Shown: positions 43,599-52,495 of the stretch, in pieces
Numbering within the stretch: position 1 is the first letter of the stretch
Layout of the letters: each line of letters begins with the position of its first letter
NCBI RefSeq assembly: GCF_004364775.1
Contig: NZ_SOAL01000006.1
Coordinates: 1-64,000 of the forward strand
Direction: 5' to 3'
Length of the DNA stretch: 64,000 nt
Source of the DNA: Comamonas sp. JUb58
Lineage (GTDB): Bacteria > Pseudomonadota > Gammaproteobacteria > Burkholderiales > Burkholderiaceae_C
Made by a program: the position numbers and the translations under genes
Notes under the pieces: generated by a model
Database searches by the model: none
Seen by the model: only the letters and a program-made list of their open reading frames with translations
What the model was told of the DNA's origin: nothing

Positions 43599-43997
43599 AT
43601 GGCATATTCCGACAAAGTGATTGATCATTACGAGAACCCCCGCAACGTGGGCTCGTTCGACAAGGGTGATGAATCGGTGGGCACCGGCATGGTCGGCGCT
43701 CCAGCTTGCGGCGACGTGATGAAGCTGCAGATCAAGGTCAACGCCGACACCGGCGTGATCGAAGACGCACGCTTCAAGACCTACGGCTGCGGCTCGGCGA
43801 TTGCATCGTCGTCGCTGGTGACCGAATGGGTCAAGGGCAAGACCCTGGACGAAGCCGCTGCGCTGAAGAATGCACAGATCGCTGAAGAGCTGGCTTTGCC
43901 ACCGGTGAAGATCCACTGCTCGATCCTGGCTGAAGACGCGATCAAGGCTGCAGTCAACGACTACAAGGCCAAGCACAGCGCCAAGGCGGAGGCTTAA
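43599..43997 (+). CDS. iscU: Fe-S cluster scaffold IscU
   Basis: 132 residues. The three cluster Cys are in GAPACGDVM, TYGCGSAIAS and KIHCSILAED, with the Asp in CGD. LPPVK, the docking motif for HscA, is present just before the third Cys. AAGAGG precedes the start. Ends 6 bp before iscA. Confidence 0.98.
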   Translation: MAYSDKVIDHYENPRNVGSFDKGDESVGTGMVGAPACGDVMKLQIKVNADTGVIEDARFKTYGCGSAIASSSLVTEWVKGKTLDEAAALKNAQIAEELALPPVKIHCSILAEDAIKAAVNDYKAKHSAKAEA

Positions 43998-44003
43998 AGC
44001 GCC

Positions 44004-44327
44004 ATGGCTGTCACGCTTTCTGAGTCGGCTGCGCGCCACATCAACCGCTACCTGTCCCGCCGTGGGCATGGCGTGGGTGTGCGCCTGGGCGTGAAGACCA
44101 CCGGCTGCTCGGGCCTGGCCTACAAGCTCGAGTACGTGGACGAGGCAGCGCCTGAGGACGTGGTGTTCGAAGAGCATGGCGTCAAGGTGCTGGTCGATCC
44201 CAAAAGCATGGCCTACATCGACGGCACCGAGCTGGACTTTGTGCGCGAAGGCCTCAACGAGGGCTTCAAGTTCCACAACCCCAATGAGCGTGATCGCTGC
44301 GGTTGTGGCGAGAGCTTCAGAATCTGA
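44004..44327 (+). CDS. iscA: Fe-S carrier IscA
   Basis: 107 residues of the A-type carrier family. The three conserved Cys are in [11 protein letters not shown] and at the C-terminus CGCGESF. It carries iron or [Fe-S] clusters from IscU to apoproteins. After its stop there are 112 bp, including an intrinsic terminator, before hscB. Confidence 0.97.
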   Translation: MAVTLSESAARHINRYLSRRGHGVGVRLGVKTTGCSGLAYKLEYVDEAAPEDVVFEEHGVKVLVDPKSMAYIDGTELDFVREGLNEGFKFHNPNERDRCGCGESFRI

Positions 44328-44407
44328 GGCCTCAGGTTCAGGCGCCCGGTTGGCCTTCGTTGGCTGACCCGGCCTTGTTTGTCGGCATCGCTGATGCCAA
44401 AACTGCA

Positions 44408-44438
44408 AACCGCCTGTGCTTTTGCCAGGCGGTTTTTT
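44408..44438 (+). terminator. intrinsic terminator/attenuator before hscB
   Basis: AACCGCCTG (44408-44416) pairs perfectly with CAGGCGGTT (44426-44434) over a 9-nt loop, followed by T6 (44433-44438). The hscB ATG is at 44440 and its best Shine-Dalgarno, AGGCGG, is inside the 3' arm. An upstream CAGGCG (44339-44344) could pair with the 5' arm instead and act as an antiterminator. Confidence 0.8.
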
Positions 44439-44439
44439 C

Positions 44440-44961
44440 ATGATGAATCTGCAATCCAACGATTTTGAACTGTTCGCTGTGCCTGTACAGTTTGCGCAAG
44501 ATGCCCAGCAATTGGCCGAGCGCTGGAAGGCGCTGCAAAAACAGGCCCATCCGGACCGCTTTGCGTCGCAAGGTGCTGCTGCCCAGCGCGTGGCCATGCA
44601 GTGGTCGGTGCGCATCAATGAGGCCTACCAGCGCCTCAAGGACCCGCTCAAGCGCGCCGCCTACCTGTGCGAGATGCACGACGCGCCCATCCGCGCCGAA
44701 GACAACACCGCCATGCCCACCGCTTTTCTGATGGAGCAGATGGAGTGGCGCGAAGCGCTGGAAGAGGCGCAGAGCCCAGCCGATGTCGATGCGCTCGATG
44801 ACCAGGTGGCCAGCGCGCGCCGCGCGATGCTGGCGCGCTGCCAGCAGCTGCTGGATGTGGAGCGCGACTACGCGCAAGCGGCCCAGCAGGTGAGAGCCCT
44901 CATGTTTGTTGCGCGATTTAGTGGCGACATCGACCGCCGCCGCGAGCAACTGGGACAATAG
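44440..44961 (+). CDS. hscB: Fe-S assembly co-chaperone HscB
   Basis: 173 residues. The J-domain holds the HPD motif (QKQAHPDRFASQG) and the C-terminal three-helix part binds IscU (MEQMEWREALEEAQ). It brings IscU to HscA and stimulates its ATPase. The start directly follows a terminator T run; a GTG at 44416 is inside the hairpin and less likely. ATG 44443 is an equal alternative. Confidence 0.94.
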   Translation: MMNLQSNDFELFAVPVQFAQDAQQLAERWKALQKQAHPDRFASQGAAAQRVAMQWSVRINEAYQRLKDPLKRAAYLCEMHDAPIRAEDNTAMPTAFLMEQMEWREALEEAQSPADVDALDDQVASARRAMLARCQQLLDVERDYAQAAQQVRALMFVARFSGDIDRRREQLGQ

Positions 44962-44969
44962 GCTTTTGA

Positions 44970-45010
44970 CCAAGGCAGGGCGGCGCATCAGGCCGCACAT
45001 CATGCCTTGG
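44970..45010 (+). other. branched hairpin between hscB and hscA
   Basis: Outer perfect arms CCAAGGCA (44970-44977) and TGCCTTGG (45003-45010) enclose a second perfect pair GCGGC / GCCGC (44980-44984 and 44992-44996). The element lies 8 nt past the hscB stop; no T run follows. Confidence 0.6.
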
Positions 45011-45085
45011 CAACACCCTCGTTGAGACCGCTGCCCCGCACCCCCTGCGGGCCGCAGGCAAGAGAACACAAGATAGATCGCATCC

Positions 45086-46951
45086 ATGGCATTGCTCCAA
45101 ATTTCAGAACCTGGCCAATCTCCCGATCCCCACCAGCGCCGTATTGCGGTGGGCATTGATCTGGGCACTACGCATTCCCTGGTGGCTGCCGTGCGCAACG
45201 GCGTGGCCGAATGCCTGCCGGATGACGAAGGCCGGGTGCTGCTGCCATCGGTGGTGCATTACCACGCCAATGGCAAGCGCGATATCGGCTATGCGGCATT
45301 CGCCCATCCTGGCGTGGATGCTGCCAACACCATTGCCTCGGCCAAGCGCCTGATGGGCCGCAACCTGGCCGATATCCATGCGCCCGAGCAACTGGCCTAT
45401 GCGCTGGTGCAGCCCGAAGGCAGCGGCATGGTGGCCATCGAGACCGTGGCCGGCCTCAAGACCCCGGTTGAGATCAGCGCCGAGATTCTGGCCACCTTGC
45501 GCTACCGCGCAGAAGACACCTTCGACAACGACCTGTACGGCGCCGTGATCACCGTGCCCGCGTACTTTGACGATGCGCAGCGCCAGGCCACCAAGGATGC
45601 GGCCCAGCTCGCCGGCATCAAGCTGCTGCGCCTGATCAACGAGCCCACCGCTGCGGCGATTGCCTATGGTTTGGACAATGCCGCAGAAGGCATCTACGCC
45701 GTTTACGATCTGGGCGGCGGCACCTTTGATATTTCCGTGCTGCGCCTGACGCGCGGCGTGTTTGAAGTCATCGCCACTGGCGGTGACTCGGCCCTCGGCG
45801 GTGACGACTATGACGCCGCACTGGGCCAGTGGGTGCTGGAGAAAACCGGCGGCACGGTGCAGAGCGCGCAGGACAAGGCGGTATTGCGCCTGGCCGCCAA
45901 GGCCGCCAAAGAGGCGCTGACCGATGCCGAGCAGGTGACTTTCTCGGTGCAGCTCTCAGGCAAGGATCTTGCACTGCCGCTGAGCCGTGCCGACTTTGAT
46001 GCAGCCACCCAGGCCTTGACGGCCCGCACCCTGACGGCCGTGCGCCGCGCGCTGGCTGATGCCCAGCTGGCCAAGGACGAGGTGCAAGGCGTGGTGATGG
46101 TGGGCGGCTCCACGCGCATGCCCCAGGTGCAGACGGCAGTCGGCAACTTCTTTGGCAAGCCTCCACTGACTAACCTGAACCCCGACGAGGTGGTGGCCCT
46201 GGGTGCGGCCATCCAGGCCAACCAGCTGGCCGGCAACGACACCAATGGCGATCTGCTGCTGCTCGATGTGATCCCGCTGTCTCTGGGCATCGAGACTATG
46301 GGCGGCCTGGTCGAGCGCATTGTCAGCCGCAACGAAACCATTCCGACCGCACGCGGCCAGGACTTCACAACCTACAAGGACGGCCAGACGGCCTTGGCCA
46401 TCCATGTGGTGCAGGGCGAGCGCGATCTGGTGGCTGATTGCCGCAGCCTGGCGCGCTTTGAGCTGCGCGGCATTCCACCCATGGCGGCGGGCGCTGCACG
46501 CATCCGCGTGTCCTTCACCATCGATGCCGACGGCCTGCTGAGCGTGGGTGCGCAAGAGCTGGTGAGCGGTGTCGAAGCGCATATCGATGTGAAGCCCTCG
46601 TATGGCCTCTCGGACGACCAGATTGCCCATATGCTGCGCGACAGCTTCAGCACGGCACAGGCCGATATGCAGGCCCGTGCGCTGGTCGAGGCGCGGGTTG
46701 ATGGCGACCGCCTGCTGATTGCCACCCAAAGCGCGCTGGATGCCGATGGCGACCTGCTGGCCGACGCCGAGCGCAGCCAGGTCGATGCACTGATGGACCA
46801 GTTGCGCCATGCGCTGGCCAACAGCGAAAGCGCGGCCGAGATCGAGGCCAGCACCGATGCGTTGGCCAAGGGCACCGAGGCCTTTGCCGCCGAGCGCATG
46901 AACCGTGGCATCCGCCAGGCCCTGGCCGGCAAGAACGTGCAATCCATTTAA
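45086..46951 (+). CDS. hscA: Fe-S assembly chaperone HscA
   Basis: 621 residues, specialised Hsp70. ATPase motifs [28 protein letters not shown] and [13 protein letters not shown], then a substrate domain that binds the LPPVK motif of IscU. Shorter than DnaK and lacking its acidic tail, as usual for HscA. ATP-driven transfer of clusters from IscU is its role. 28 bp before fdx. Confidence 0.97.
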   Translation: MALLQISEPGQSPDPHQRRIAVGIDLGTTHSLVAAVRNGVAECLPDDEGRVLLPSVVHYHANGKRDIGYAAFAHPGVDAANTIASAKRLMGRNLADIHAPEQLAYALVQPEGSGMVAIETVAGLKTPVEISAEILATLRYRAEDTFDNDLYGAVITVPAYFDDAQRQATKDAAQLAGIKLLRLINEPTAAAIAYGLDNAAEGIYAVYDLGGGTFDISVLRLTRGVFEVIATGGDSALGGDDYDAALGQWVLEKTGGTVQSAQDKAVLRLAAKAAKEALTDAEQVTFSVQLSGKDLALPLSRADFDAATQALTARTLTAVRRALADAQLAKDEVQGVVMVGGSTRMPQVQTAVGNFFGKPPLTNLNPDEVVALGAAIQANQLAGNDTNGDLLLLDVIPLSLGIETMGGLVERIVSRNETIPTARGQDFTTYKDGQTALAIHVVQGERDLVADCRSLARFELRGIPPMAAGAARIRVSFTIDADGLLSVGAQELVSGVEAHIDVKPSYGLSDDQIAHMLRDSFSTAQADMQARALVEARVDGDRLLIATQSALDADGDLLADAERSQVDALMDQLRHALANSESAAEIEASTDALAKGTEAFAAERMNRGIRQALAGKNVQSI

Positions 46952-46979
46952 CCGACTACAGCAAGAAGAACCACAACCC

Positions 46980-47318
46980 ATGCCTATCATCAAAATCCTG
47001 CCCCATGCCGAATACTGTCCCCAAGGCGCCGAAATCAAGGCACCTACGGGCACGTCGATCTGCGAGGCGCTGCTGGACAATGGCATTAACATCGAACACG
47101 CCTGCGACATGAGCCGGGCTTGCACCACCTGCCACGTGATCGTGCGCCAGGGTTTCGACTCCATGGACCCTTCCGAAGAGGAAGAGGACGATCTGCTCGA
47201 CCGCGCCTGGGGCCTGGAGCCACAGTCCCGCCTGTCCTGCCAGGCCATTCTGGCGCGTGAGGATGTGACCGTGGAGATCCCCAAGTACTCGATCAACCAC
47301 GCCAAGGAAAACCACTGA
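46980..47318 (+). CDS. fdx: isc-type [2Fe-2S] ferredoxin
   Basis: 112 residues, adrenodoxin type. Cluster Cys are in EHACDMSRACTTCHV and RLSCQA. The acidic loop DPSEEEEDDLLD is the usual docking face. It donates electrons for cluster assembly on IscU. Last gene of the isc operon here; no iscX follows, unlike in E. coli. ATG 46980 fits the family start MPIIKI. Confidence 0.96.
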   Translation: MPIIKILPHAEYCPQGAEIKAPTGTSICEALLDNGINIEHACDMSRACTTCHVIVRQGFDSMDPSEEEEDDLLDRAWGLEPQSRLSCQAILAREDVTVEIPKYSINHAKENH

Positions 47319-47390
47319 GCATGGGCGGGAGCCGGGCGCAGCGATGCGACCGGCTTTTACAATCGGTGTTTTGAGTCGAGGAAGTTGTAG

Positions 47391-48107
47391 ATGTCGCGCC
47401 AAATTGTTCTGGATACGGAAACCACGGGTCTGTCAGTCGTCGATGGTGACCGTGTCATTGAGCTCGGTTGCGTCGAGCTGCTCAACCGCAAGCTCACCGG
47501 CAACAACCTGCACCTGTACTTCAATGCCGACCGGGACAGCCATGAAGATGCGCTGCGCGTGCACGGCATCACCACCGAGTTTCTGGCCGACAAGCCCCGT
47601 TTTCACGAGAAGGCCGAAGAGATCCGCGCCTACCTCGAAGGCGCCGAGCTGATCATCCACAATGCGCCGTTCGACATGGGCTTCCTGAACAAGGAGTTCG
47701 AGCGGGTGGGCATGCCTCCGCTGGTCAGCATGGTCAGTGGGGTGCTGGATTCGCTGCTGATGGCGCGTGACCTGTTCCCGGGCAAGCGCAACTCGCTCGA
47801 TGCCTTGTGCGACCGCCTGGAAGTGGACAACTCCGGCCGCGACCTGCACGGCGCCTTGCTCGATGCCGAGCTGCTGGCCGACGTCTACATCAACATGACG
47901 CGCGGCCAGGAGCAGCTGCTGTCGTCTGACAGCATGGCGTCGAACAACAAGTCCAATGCGGCCATGGTCGTCAAGAAGATCGATTTTGCGCAGTTCGATC
48001 TGCCCGTGATCCAGCCTTCGGAGGCGGAGCTGGCCGCGCATGATGACGTGCTGACGCAAATGGACAAATCCAGCGGCGGCAAAACTATTTGGAGAAAATT
48101 GGCCTAA
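47391..48107 (+). CDS. dnaQ: DNA polymerase III epsilon subunit
   Basis: 238 residues. 3'-5' proofreading exonuclease of the replicase. ExoI motif IVLDTETTGLS, ExoII HNAPFDMGFL and ExoIII LHGALLDAELLADVY give the DEDDh active site. The C-terminal tail with KKIDFAQFDLPVI should bind the polymerase alpha subunit. A TACAAT -10-like box lies near 47357. The tRNA-Val array follows 58 bp later. Confidence 0.95.
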   Translation: MSRQIVLDTETTGLSVVDGDRVIELGCVELLNRKLTGNNLHLYFNADRDSHEDALRVHGITTEFLADKPRFHEKAEEIRAYLEGAELIIHNAPFDMGFLNKEFERVGMPPLVSMVSGVLDSLLMARDLFPGKRNSLDALCDRLEVDNSGRDLHGALLDAELLADVYINMTRGQEQLLSSDSMASNNKSNAAMVVKKIDFAQFDLPVIQPSEAELAAHDDVLTQMDKSSGGKTIWRKLA

Positions 48108-48165
48108 TTTATACAGCCAGCAATTATTTGCTGTCATAATAGAGGGCTTGACGGCGAGAGATTTC

Positions 48166-48240
48166 GGGTGATTAGCTCAGCGGTAGAGCACTGCCTTCAC
48201 ACGGCAGGGGTCACATGTTCGATCCATGTATCACCCACCA
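48166..48240 (+). tRNA. tRNA-Val(CAC), copy 1
   Basis: Cloverleaf with acceptor GGGTGAT / ATCACCC, D-arm AGCTCAGCGGTAGAGCA, anticodon stem CTGCC/GGCAG with CAC at 48198-48200, T-arm with TTCGATC, and encoded CCA (48238-48240). A -10-like CATAAT lies near 48135. Confidence 0.97.
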
Positions 48241-48278
48241 TCCATCGTCGTTGCGGTATGTCCCTTGGGGCATGCTTG

Positions 48279-48353
48279 GGGTGATTAGCTCAGCGGTAGA
48301 GCACTGCCTTCACACGGCAGGGGTCACATGTTCGATCCATGTATCACCCACCA
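48279..48353 (+). tRNA. tRNA-Val(CAC), copy 2
   Basis: Identical to copy 1, 113 bp downstream, with encoded CCA and anticodon CAC at 48311-48313. The 38-bp spacer before it can fold into a short GTATG...CATGC hairpin. Confidence 0.97.
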
Positions 48354-48390
48354 CCATTTAGTTTCGGTAGGCCTCTTTGGGGCGTACTCA

Positions 48391-48465
48391 GGGTGATTAG
48401 CTCAGCGGTAGAGCACTGCCTTCACACGGCAGGGGTCACATGTTCGATCCATGTATCACCCACCA
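48391..48465 (+). tRNA. tRNA-Val(CAC), copy 3
   Basis: Identical to copies 1 and 2, 112 bp after copy 2, anticodon CAC at 48423-48425, encoded CCA. The spacer before it carries a related GTAGGCC...GGGGCGTAC hairpin. Confidence 0.97.
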
Positions 48466-48471
48466 ATCAAC

Positions 48472-48505
48472 AAGCCTCTTGAATGTGATGTTCAAGAGGC
48501 TTTTT
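48472..48505 (+). terminator. intrinsic terminator of the tRNA-Val array
   Basis: AAGCCTCTTGAA / TTCAAGAGGCTT, a perfect 12-bp stem with a 7-nt loop and T5, 6 bp after the last CCA. Confidence 0.92.
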
Positions 48506-48658
48506 GTTTTCTGTGTGCTGTGCCAGCTGCACTGCACCGCAGTCCACCATGTCGTGCAGGTATCCGGCCTGTCGCTGCCAGGTAAAACCCGCGCCAATGC
48601 TGCACCGCTGGGCCACAAAGGCCTACGATGGCAGCTCTTGGGATTCAGGGGGACCGAC

Positions 48659-49801
48659 ATGACTGCTCGCACGCTCGCTTCTGGTGTTGGCCTGGCCGCC
48701 TTGCTGGCCAGCAGTGGCTGGGCGGCCTCAGCGCCGCCATCCACTACGGCATCCGCCCCGCAGGCCTGTACCGAACAGGCATCGGATGCCTGTTACCAAG
48801 GCTTTGAGTTGCCGGGCCAGGCCGGGCGCATGCATTTCTATGCCTCGCTGGCGCCACAAGATGAAAAGGCCGGTGGATCCGGCGGGCCGCAGACGGCGCT
48901 GCTGATCATGCATGGACACCCGCGTGATGCCAACCGCAGCTTCAACGCCGCGCTGGATGCCGCGCGCAAGGCAGGCCGCCTGGATACGACCCTGGTCATT
49001 GCGCCGCTCTACCAGGTGGCCAGCGACAAGGCCGATCGCTGCCGCACCAAGGGCACCCCTGCACCCGAGCCGGGTGACGCGCTGTGGACCTGCAGCAGCT
49101 GGCTGGCCGGGAAAAACTCCCAGGCCGGCGCTGGAAGGAGCCCGATCAACGCCATTGCCGCGCTGGATGCCTTGATCGCCGATATCCACCAGCGCTGGCC
49201 CAGCGTGCGCCAGATCACCTTGGCGGGCTTTTCTGCCGGTGGGCAAATGCTCCAGCGCAGCATTGGCTTTGCCCAGAAGCCGCCCGCCGGAGTTTCGCTG
49301 CGCTATGTGGTGGCTGACCCCGGCACCTGGCTGTATTTCGATCCTATGCGCCCGCAGCCCCAGCGCGCGGGCAGCGATGTGGACTGGGCTGCCTGCAGCG
49401 ATGCGGCTTGCAGCTACCGCATGCAGCGGCCTGAAGAGTCATCCTGCCCCGGCTATGACCAGTGGAAATACGGCACCCAGGCGCTGCCTTCCTACCTCGG
49501 GTCGACCGCTGACCAGGCCCGTGAGCGCTACCGCCAGGCCGATATCCACTACCTGGAAGGCGCGCTCGACAACCAGGCCGGCAAGGGCACCAGCTATGGC
49601 GCGCTTGATAAATCCTGCGCCGCCATGCTGCAGGGGCCGTTTCGCCGCCAGCGGGGTGAGGGCTATGCCGCCTATGTCAGCCAGGTGCTGCAGCCGCCGC
49701 GCCCGCAGCCGCTCTACACGGTGCCGGGCTGCGCCCATGATGTGGCTTGTGTGCTGCCCTCCGATGCGGCGCGGCGGGCCTTGTTTGGCACCACGCCTTG
49801 A
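48659..49801 (+). CDS. secreted alpha/beta-hydrolase-fold protein
   Basis: 380 residues. A signal peptide is followed by a Cys-containing N-terminus (cut near GWAAS, residue 24). The nucleophile elbow is TLAGFSAGGQML; the oxyanion side has ALLIMHGHPRD, and a late His is in YTVPGCAHDVACV. Several paired Cys suggest disulfides in the periplasm. AGGGGG precedes ATG 48659; the frame open further upstream crosses the tRNA and terminator and is not used. Similar folds include PHB depolymerase-like and feruloyl esterase-like enzymes; the substrate is unknown. Confidence 0.8.
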   Translation: MTARTLASGVGLAALLASSGWAASAPPSTTASAPQACTEQASDACYQGFELPGQAGRMHFYASLAPQDEKAGGSGGPQTALLIMHGHPRDANRSFNAALDAARKAGRLDTTLVIAPLYQVASDKADRCRTKGTPAPEPGDALWTCSSWLAGKNSQAGAGRSPINAIAALDALIADIHQRWPSVRQITLAGFSAGGQMLQRSIGFAQKPPAGVSLRYVVADPGTWLYFDPMRPQPQRAGSDVDWAACSDAACSYRMQRPEESSCPGYDQWKYGTQALPSYLGSTADQARERYRQADIHYLEGALDNQAGKGTSYGALDKSCAAMLQGPFRRQRGEGYAAYVSQVLQPPRPQPLYTVPGCAHDVACVLPSDAARRALFGTTP

Positions 49802-49840
49802 CGGTGCGCAACAGGCCAGTACCGAGGGCGGTTTGGCGCT

Positions 49841-51253
49841 TTAGCGTGCAGTGGCGGGCTGGGGTGCGGGCAGTGCCGGTGTGGCCGCTGCAGCGGGCGC
49901 CGTGCTGGTCAGCATGCTGCGGTCCAGCACCTCGATGTCATTGAGCACCAAGGTGCCGGCGGCCTGCTTGAGCTTGAGCTGGCCCAGCAAGGTGTTATAG
50001 CGGGCATGGGCCAGGTCGCGCTTGGTCTGGTAGAGCTGGCTTTGGGCATTGAGCACATCGATGTTGATGCGCACGCCCACCTGGTAGCCGGTCAGGTTGG
50101 CATCCAGCGCAAGCTGGCTCGATGCCTCAGCCGCTTCCAGCGCCTTGACCTGGCTGGCGTTGGACTGCAGGCCAAAGAAGGCGCTGCGCACATTCTGGGC
50201 CACGGTACGGCGTGCGTTGTCCAGGTCGGCCTCGGCCTTGGTCTCCAGCGCCAGGGTTTCCTTGACCCGGTTCTGCACGGAAAAGCCGGCAAACAGCGGC
50301 ACATTGAGCACTACGCCCACGGTCGCCTGGTTGGCGTTGTAGCCATGGGTGGGCATGGTGATGCTGCCCTTGGGGTAGATCTGGCGGCCCACGGTGGCCT
50401 GCAGGTCGACGGTGGGCAGGTGGCCGGTTTCGGCTTTCTTGGTGTCCAGCCGGGCGTTGTCGGTCGCCAGTTGGGCGATGCGGATCTGGGGCTGCTCGCT
50501 TTGGGCCTGGTCCACCCACATCAGCACATTGTCTGGCGTGGTCGCAGGCAACAGCACCGGTTGCTTCAGCGGCCAGGGCTGGTTGCCGGGGGTGCCCACG
50601 GCATTGTCCAGCGCCAGGCGCTTGACGGTAAGGTCATTCTCGGCAGCGATCTCCTGCGCGCGCACCAGGTCAAAGCGGGCCTCGGCTTCGCGCGAATCGG
50701 TGATGGTGGCCGTGCCCACATCAAAGTTGCGCTTGGCGGCCGCCAGCTGCTCCTTGACGGCGGCCTTTTGGGCCTGCACAAACACCATGCTGTCCTGCGC
50801 GGCCAGCACATCAAAATAGGCCTGGGCCACCCGCACCAGCAAGTCCTGGCTCGCGGCATCCAGCTGCAGCCGGGCGATATTGCCGCCCAAACGGCCTTGC
50901 TCCAGCGCAATGCGGTTGGCCGGGCGGTAGAGCGGCTGGCTGGCGGTGATGCCGATCTGGTGGTCGGGGCCGTTTAGGCGCAGCTCGGGGTTGTTGATGG
51001 CGGTGTGGCTGTACTGCGACTGGGCCTGCAACCCCACTTGGGGCAGCAAACCGGCGCGTGCCTGCTCGCCCCGGGAAATGGCCGCATCCAGGTTGGCTCG
51101 GGCCGATTGCCACTGCGCGTCATAGCCACTGGCCTGTTCCACCATCTGCATCAGGCTCTGGGCCTGGGCCGGCAACTGGGCCAGGCCCAGCAGCAGCGCA
51201 GCAGCTGCGGCGCAGGTTGTTCTCAGACGAGGCAGGGCAGGGGCTTGGCGCAT
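49841..51253 (-). CDS. tolC: TolC-family outer membrane channel
   Basis: 470 residues. A signal peptide ends near LPAQA (about residue 31). The paired helical halves of the TolC fold are seen in ISRGEQARAGLLPQVGLQAQ, RVAQAYFDVLAAQD, and the second copy TVAQNVRSAFFGLQSNASQV. It forms the outer membrane exit duct for tripartite pumps and type I secretion. The RND pump genes lie 1.2 kb away on the same strand, so it may serve that pump. Start ATG 51253 gives a typical signal. Confidence 0.92.
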   Translation of the reverse strand: MRQAPALPRLRTTCAAAAALLLGLAQLPAQAQSLMQMVEQASGYDAQWQSARANLDAAISRGEQARAGLLPQVGLQAQSQYSHTAINNPELRLNGPDHQIGITASQPLYRPANRIALEQGRLGGNIARLQLDAASQDLLVRVAQAYFDVLAAQDSMVFVQAQKAAVKEQLAAAKRNFDVGTATITDSREAEARFDLVRAQEIAAENDLTVKRLALDNAVGTPGNQPWPLKQPVLLPATTPDNVLMWVDQAQSEQPQIRIAQLATDNARLDTKKAETGHLPTVDLQATVGRQIYPKGSITMPTHGYNANQATVGVVLNVPLFAGFSVQNRVKETLALETKAEADLDNARRTVAQNVRSAFFGLQSNASQVKALEAAEASSQLALDANLTGYQVGVRINIDVLNAQSQLYQTKRDLAHARYNTLLGQLKLKQAAGTLVLNDIEVLDRSMLTSTAPAAAATPALPAPQPATAR

Positions 51254-51333
51254 GGTGCAGAAGGTGGTGGTAAGAGGGTTGGCACGGAAAAGGCAGGTGC
51301 CTGTGCCGTGCCGCAAACGGCGCTGGCCGGTGC

Positions 51334-51669
51334 TCAGTAGCGTGGTACCGAGGGGTCGCGCTCAGCCGTCCAGAGGTCGATGCCGCCGGTCAGGTTGCTG
51401 ACCTGGCTGTAGCCCTGGCGCTCCAGGAACACGGCAACCTGCATGCTGCGCATGCCGTGGTGGCAGAGGCAGGCGATGGGGCGGTCTTCATCGAGCAGGT
51501 TCAGCGACGCGGGAATCTGCTGCATCGGGATATTCAGCAGCTCAAAACCTTCGGGCTTGACCGAAGCAGTCTGCAGCTCCCAGGGCTCGCGCACATCCAG
51601 CACCAGGGGGTTTTGGTCTGCATGCTGGGCCAGCCATTCATTGAGTTGCGCGGGACGGATTTGCTCCAT
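51334..51669 (-). CDS. single-domain rhodanese-like protein
   Basis: 111 residues. VLDVREPWE and the active-site loop CLCHHGMRSMQVA, with Cys69 as the persulfide carrier, define a rhodanese domain. Single-domain forms move sulfane sulfur to an acceptor. It is conserved in this place between TolC and the Pcm-like gene in related bacteria as I recall; no stronger link to efflux is known. Cytosolic. Confidence 0.9.
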   Translation of the reverse strand: MEQIRPAQLNEWLAQHADQNPLVLDVREPWELQTASVKPEGFELLNIPMQQIPASLNLLDEDRPIACLCHHGMRSMQVAVFLERQGYSQVSNLTGGIDLWTAERDPSVPRY

Positions 51670-51722
51670 ACATCACTTTCTGCAGCGCAGCCGGCCCCCA
51701 GGCCGCCGCGCTGCGGGGGTCA

Positions 51723-52436
51723 TTAGAACTTGAAGCGGGGTGCCTCGGCAAAGCCCTTGAGGCGGGCCACCACGGTGTCCCAAGGCTGGCTGATGCTCAG
51801 CTTGCCTTGCGTGCGGGTGTAAACGGTGGTGCGCATCATGGGCTCGGTGCCCACAAAAGCGATCAGGCGGCCGCCTTCCTTGAGCTTGTCGAGCAGTGCG
51901 GCTGGCACTTCGTAGACCGAGCCACTCAGCACGATCACGTCATAGCTGCCGCCGATGGCCTGGGCGTTGGAGCCGTCTTCCAGCACCACATCGACGTTCT
52001 TGATCTGGGCGCGGTGCAGGTTGGCGCGGGCCAGCTCGACCAAGGCAGGCTCAATCTCCAGCGAGGTGACCTGCTTGGCCAGGCGCGACATCAGCGCGGC
52101 CATGTAGCCCGAGCCGGTGCCGATTTCCAGCACGTTTTCATGGGCTTGCAGCTTCAGATCCTGCAGCACGCGTGCTTCGACGCGCGGAGGCAGCATGCAG
52201 TGGCCGTTGGCGATGGCGACTTCGCCGTCATCGCCCAGCAAAGGCAGCTGGATGTCCATGAACGCCATGTCCTGCAGGCCATCGGGCACAAATTCTTCGC
52301 GGCGCAGGGTGCCGATCAGTTCCAGCACCTGTTGGTCGCCCAAGCTCCAGGGGCGCACCTGCTGCTCCACCATGTTGTAGCGTGCTGCGCGGTATTTATC
52401 ATCCGTGCTGGGGGACATGTTCAGTGGCAAACTCAT
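51723..52436 (-). CDS. protein-L-isoaspartate O-methyltransferase-like protein
   Basis: 237 residues. SAM-binding motif I is VLEIGTGSGYMAALMSRLA, with VTSLEIEPALVELAR as motif post-I and YDVIVLSGSV later. N-terminus RYNMVEQQVRPW is typical of the Pcm-like subgroup next to tolC in betaproteobacteria, which often lacks the exact substrate motif of true Pcm (here LSGSV where Pcm has TAA). It may therefore methylate something else. 53 bp upstream of the rhodanese gene. Confidence 0.87.
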   Translation of the reverse strand: MSLPLNMSPSTDDKYRAARYNMVEQQVRPWSLGDQQVLELIGTLRREEFVPDGLQDMAFMDIQLPLLGDDGEVAIANGHCMLPPRVEARVLQDLKLQAHENVLEIGTGSGYMAALMSRLAKQVTSLEIEPALVELARANLHRAQIKNVDVVLEDGSNAQAIGGSYDVIVLSGSVYEVPAALLDKLKEGGRLIAFVGTEPMMRTTVYTRTQGKLSISQPWDTVVARLKGFAEAPRFKF

Positions 52437-52495
52437 TGCAGACTCCGGTTGGCTTGTTGGGGTGGGGCAAGAAAAAACCCCCTATTTTAGGCCGC

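Noticed and set aside
48440..48658. An extended start for the alpha/beta hydrolase
   Set aside because: It would begin inside the third tRNA and cross its terminator; ATG 48659 has a good Shine-Dalgarno and signal peptide.
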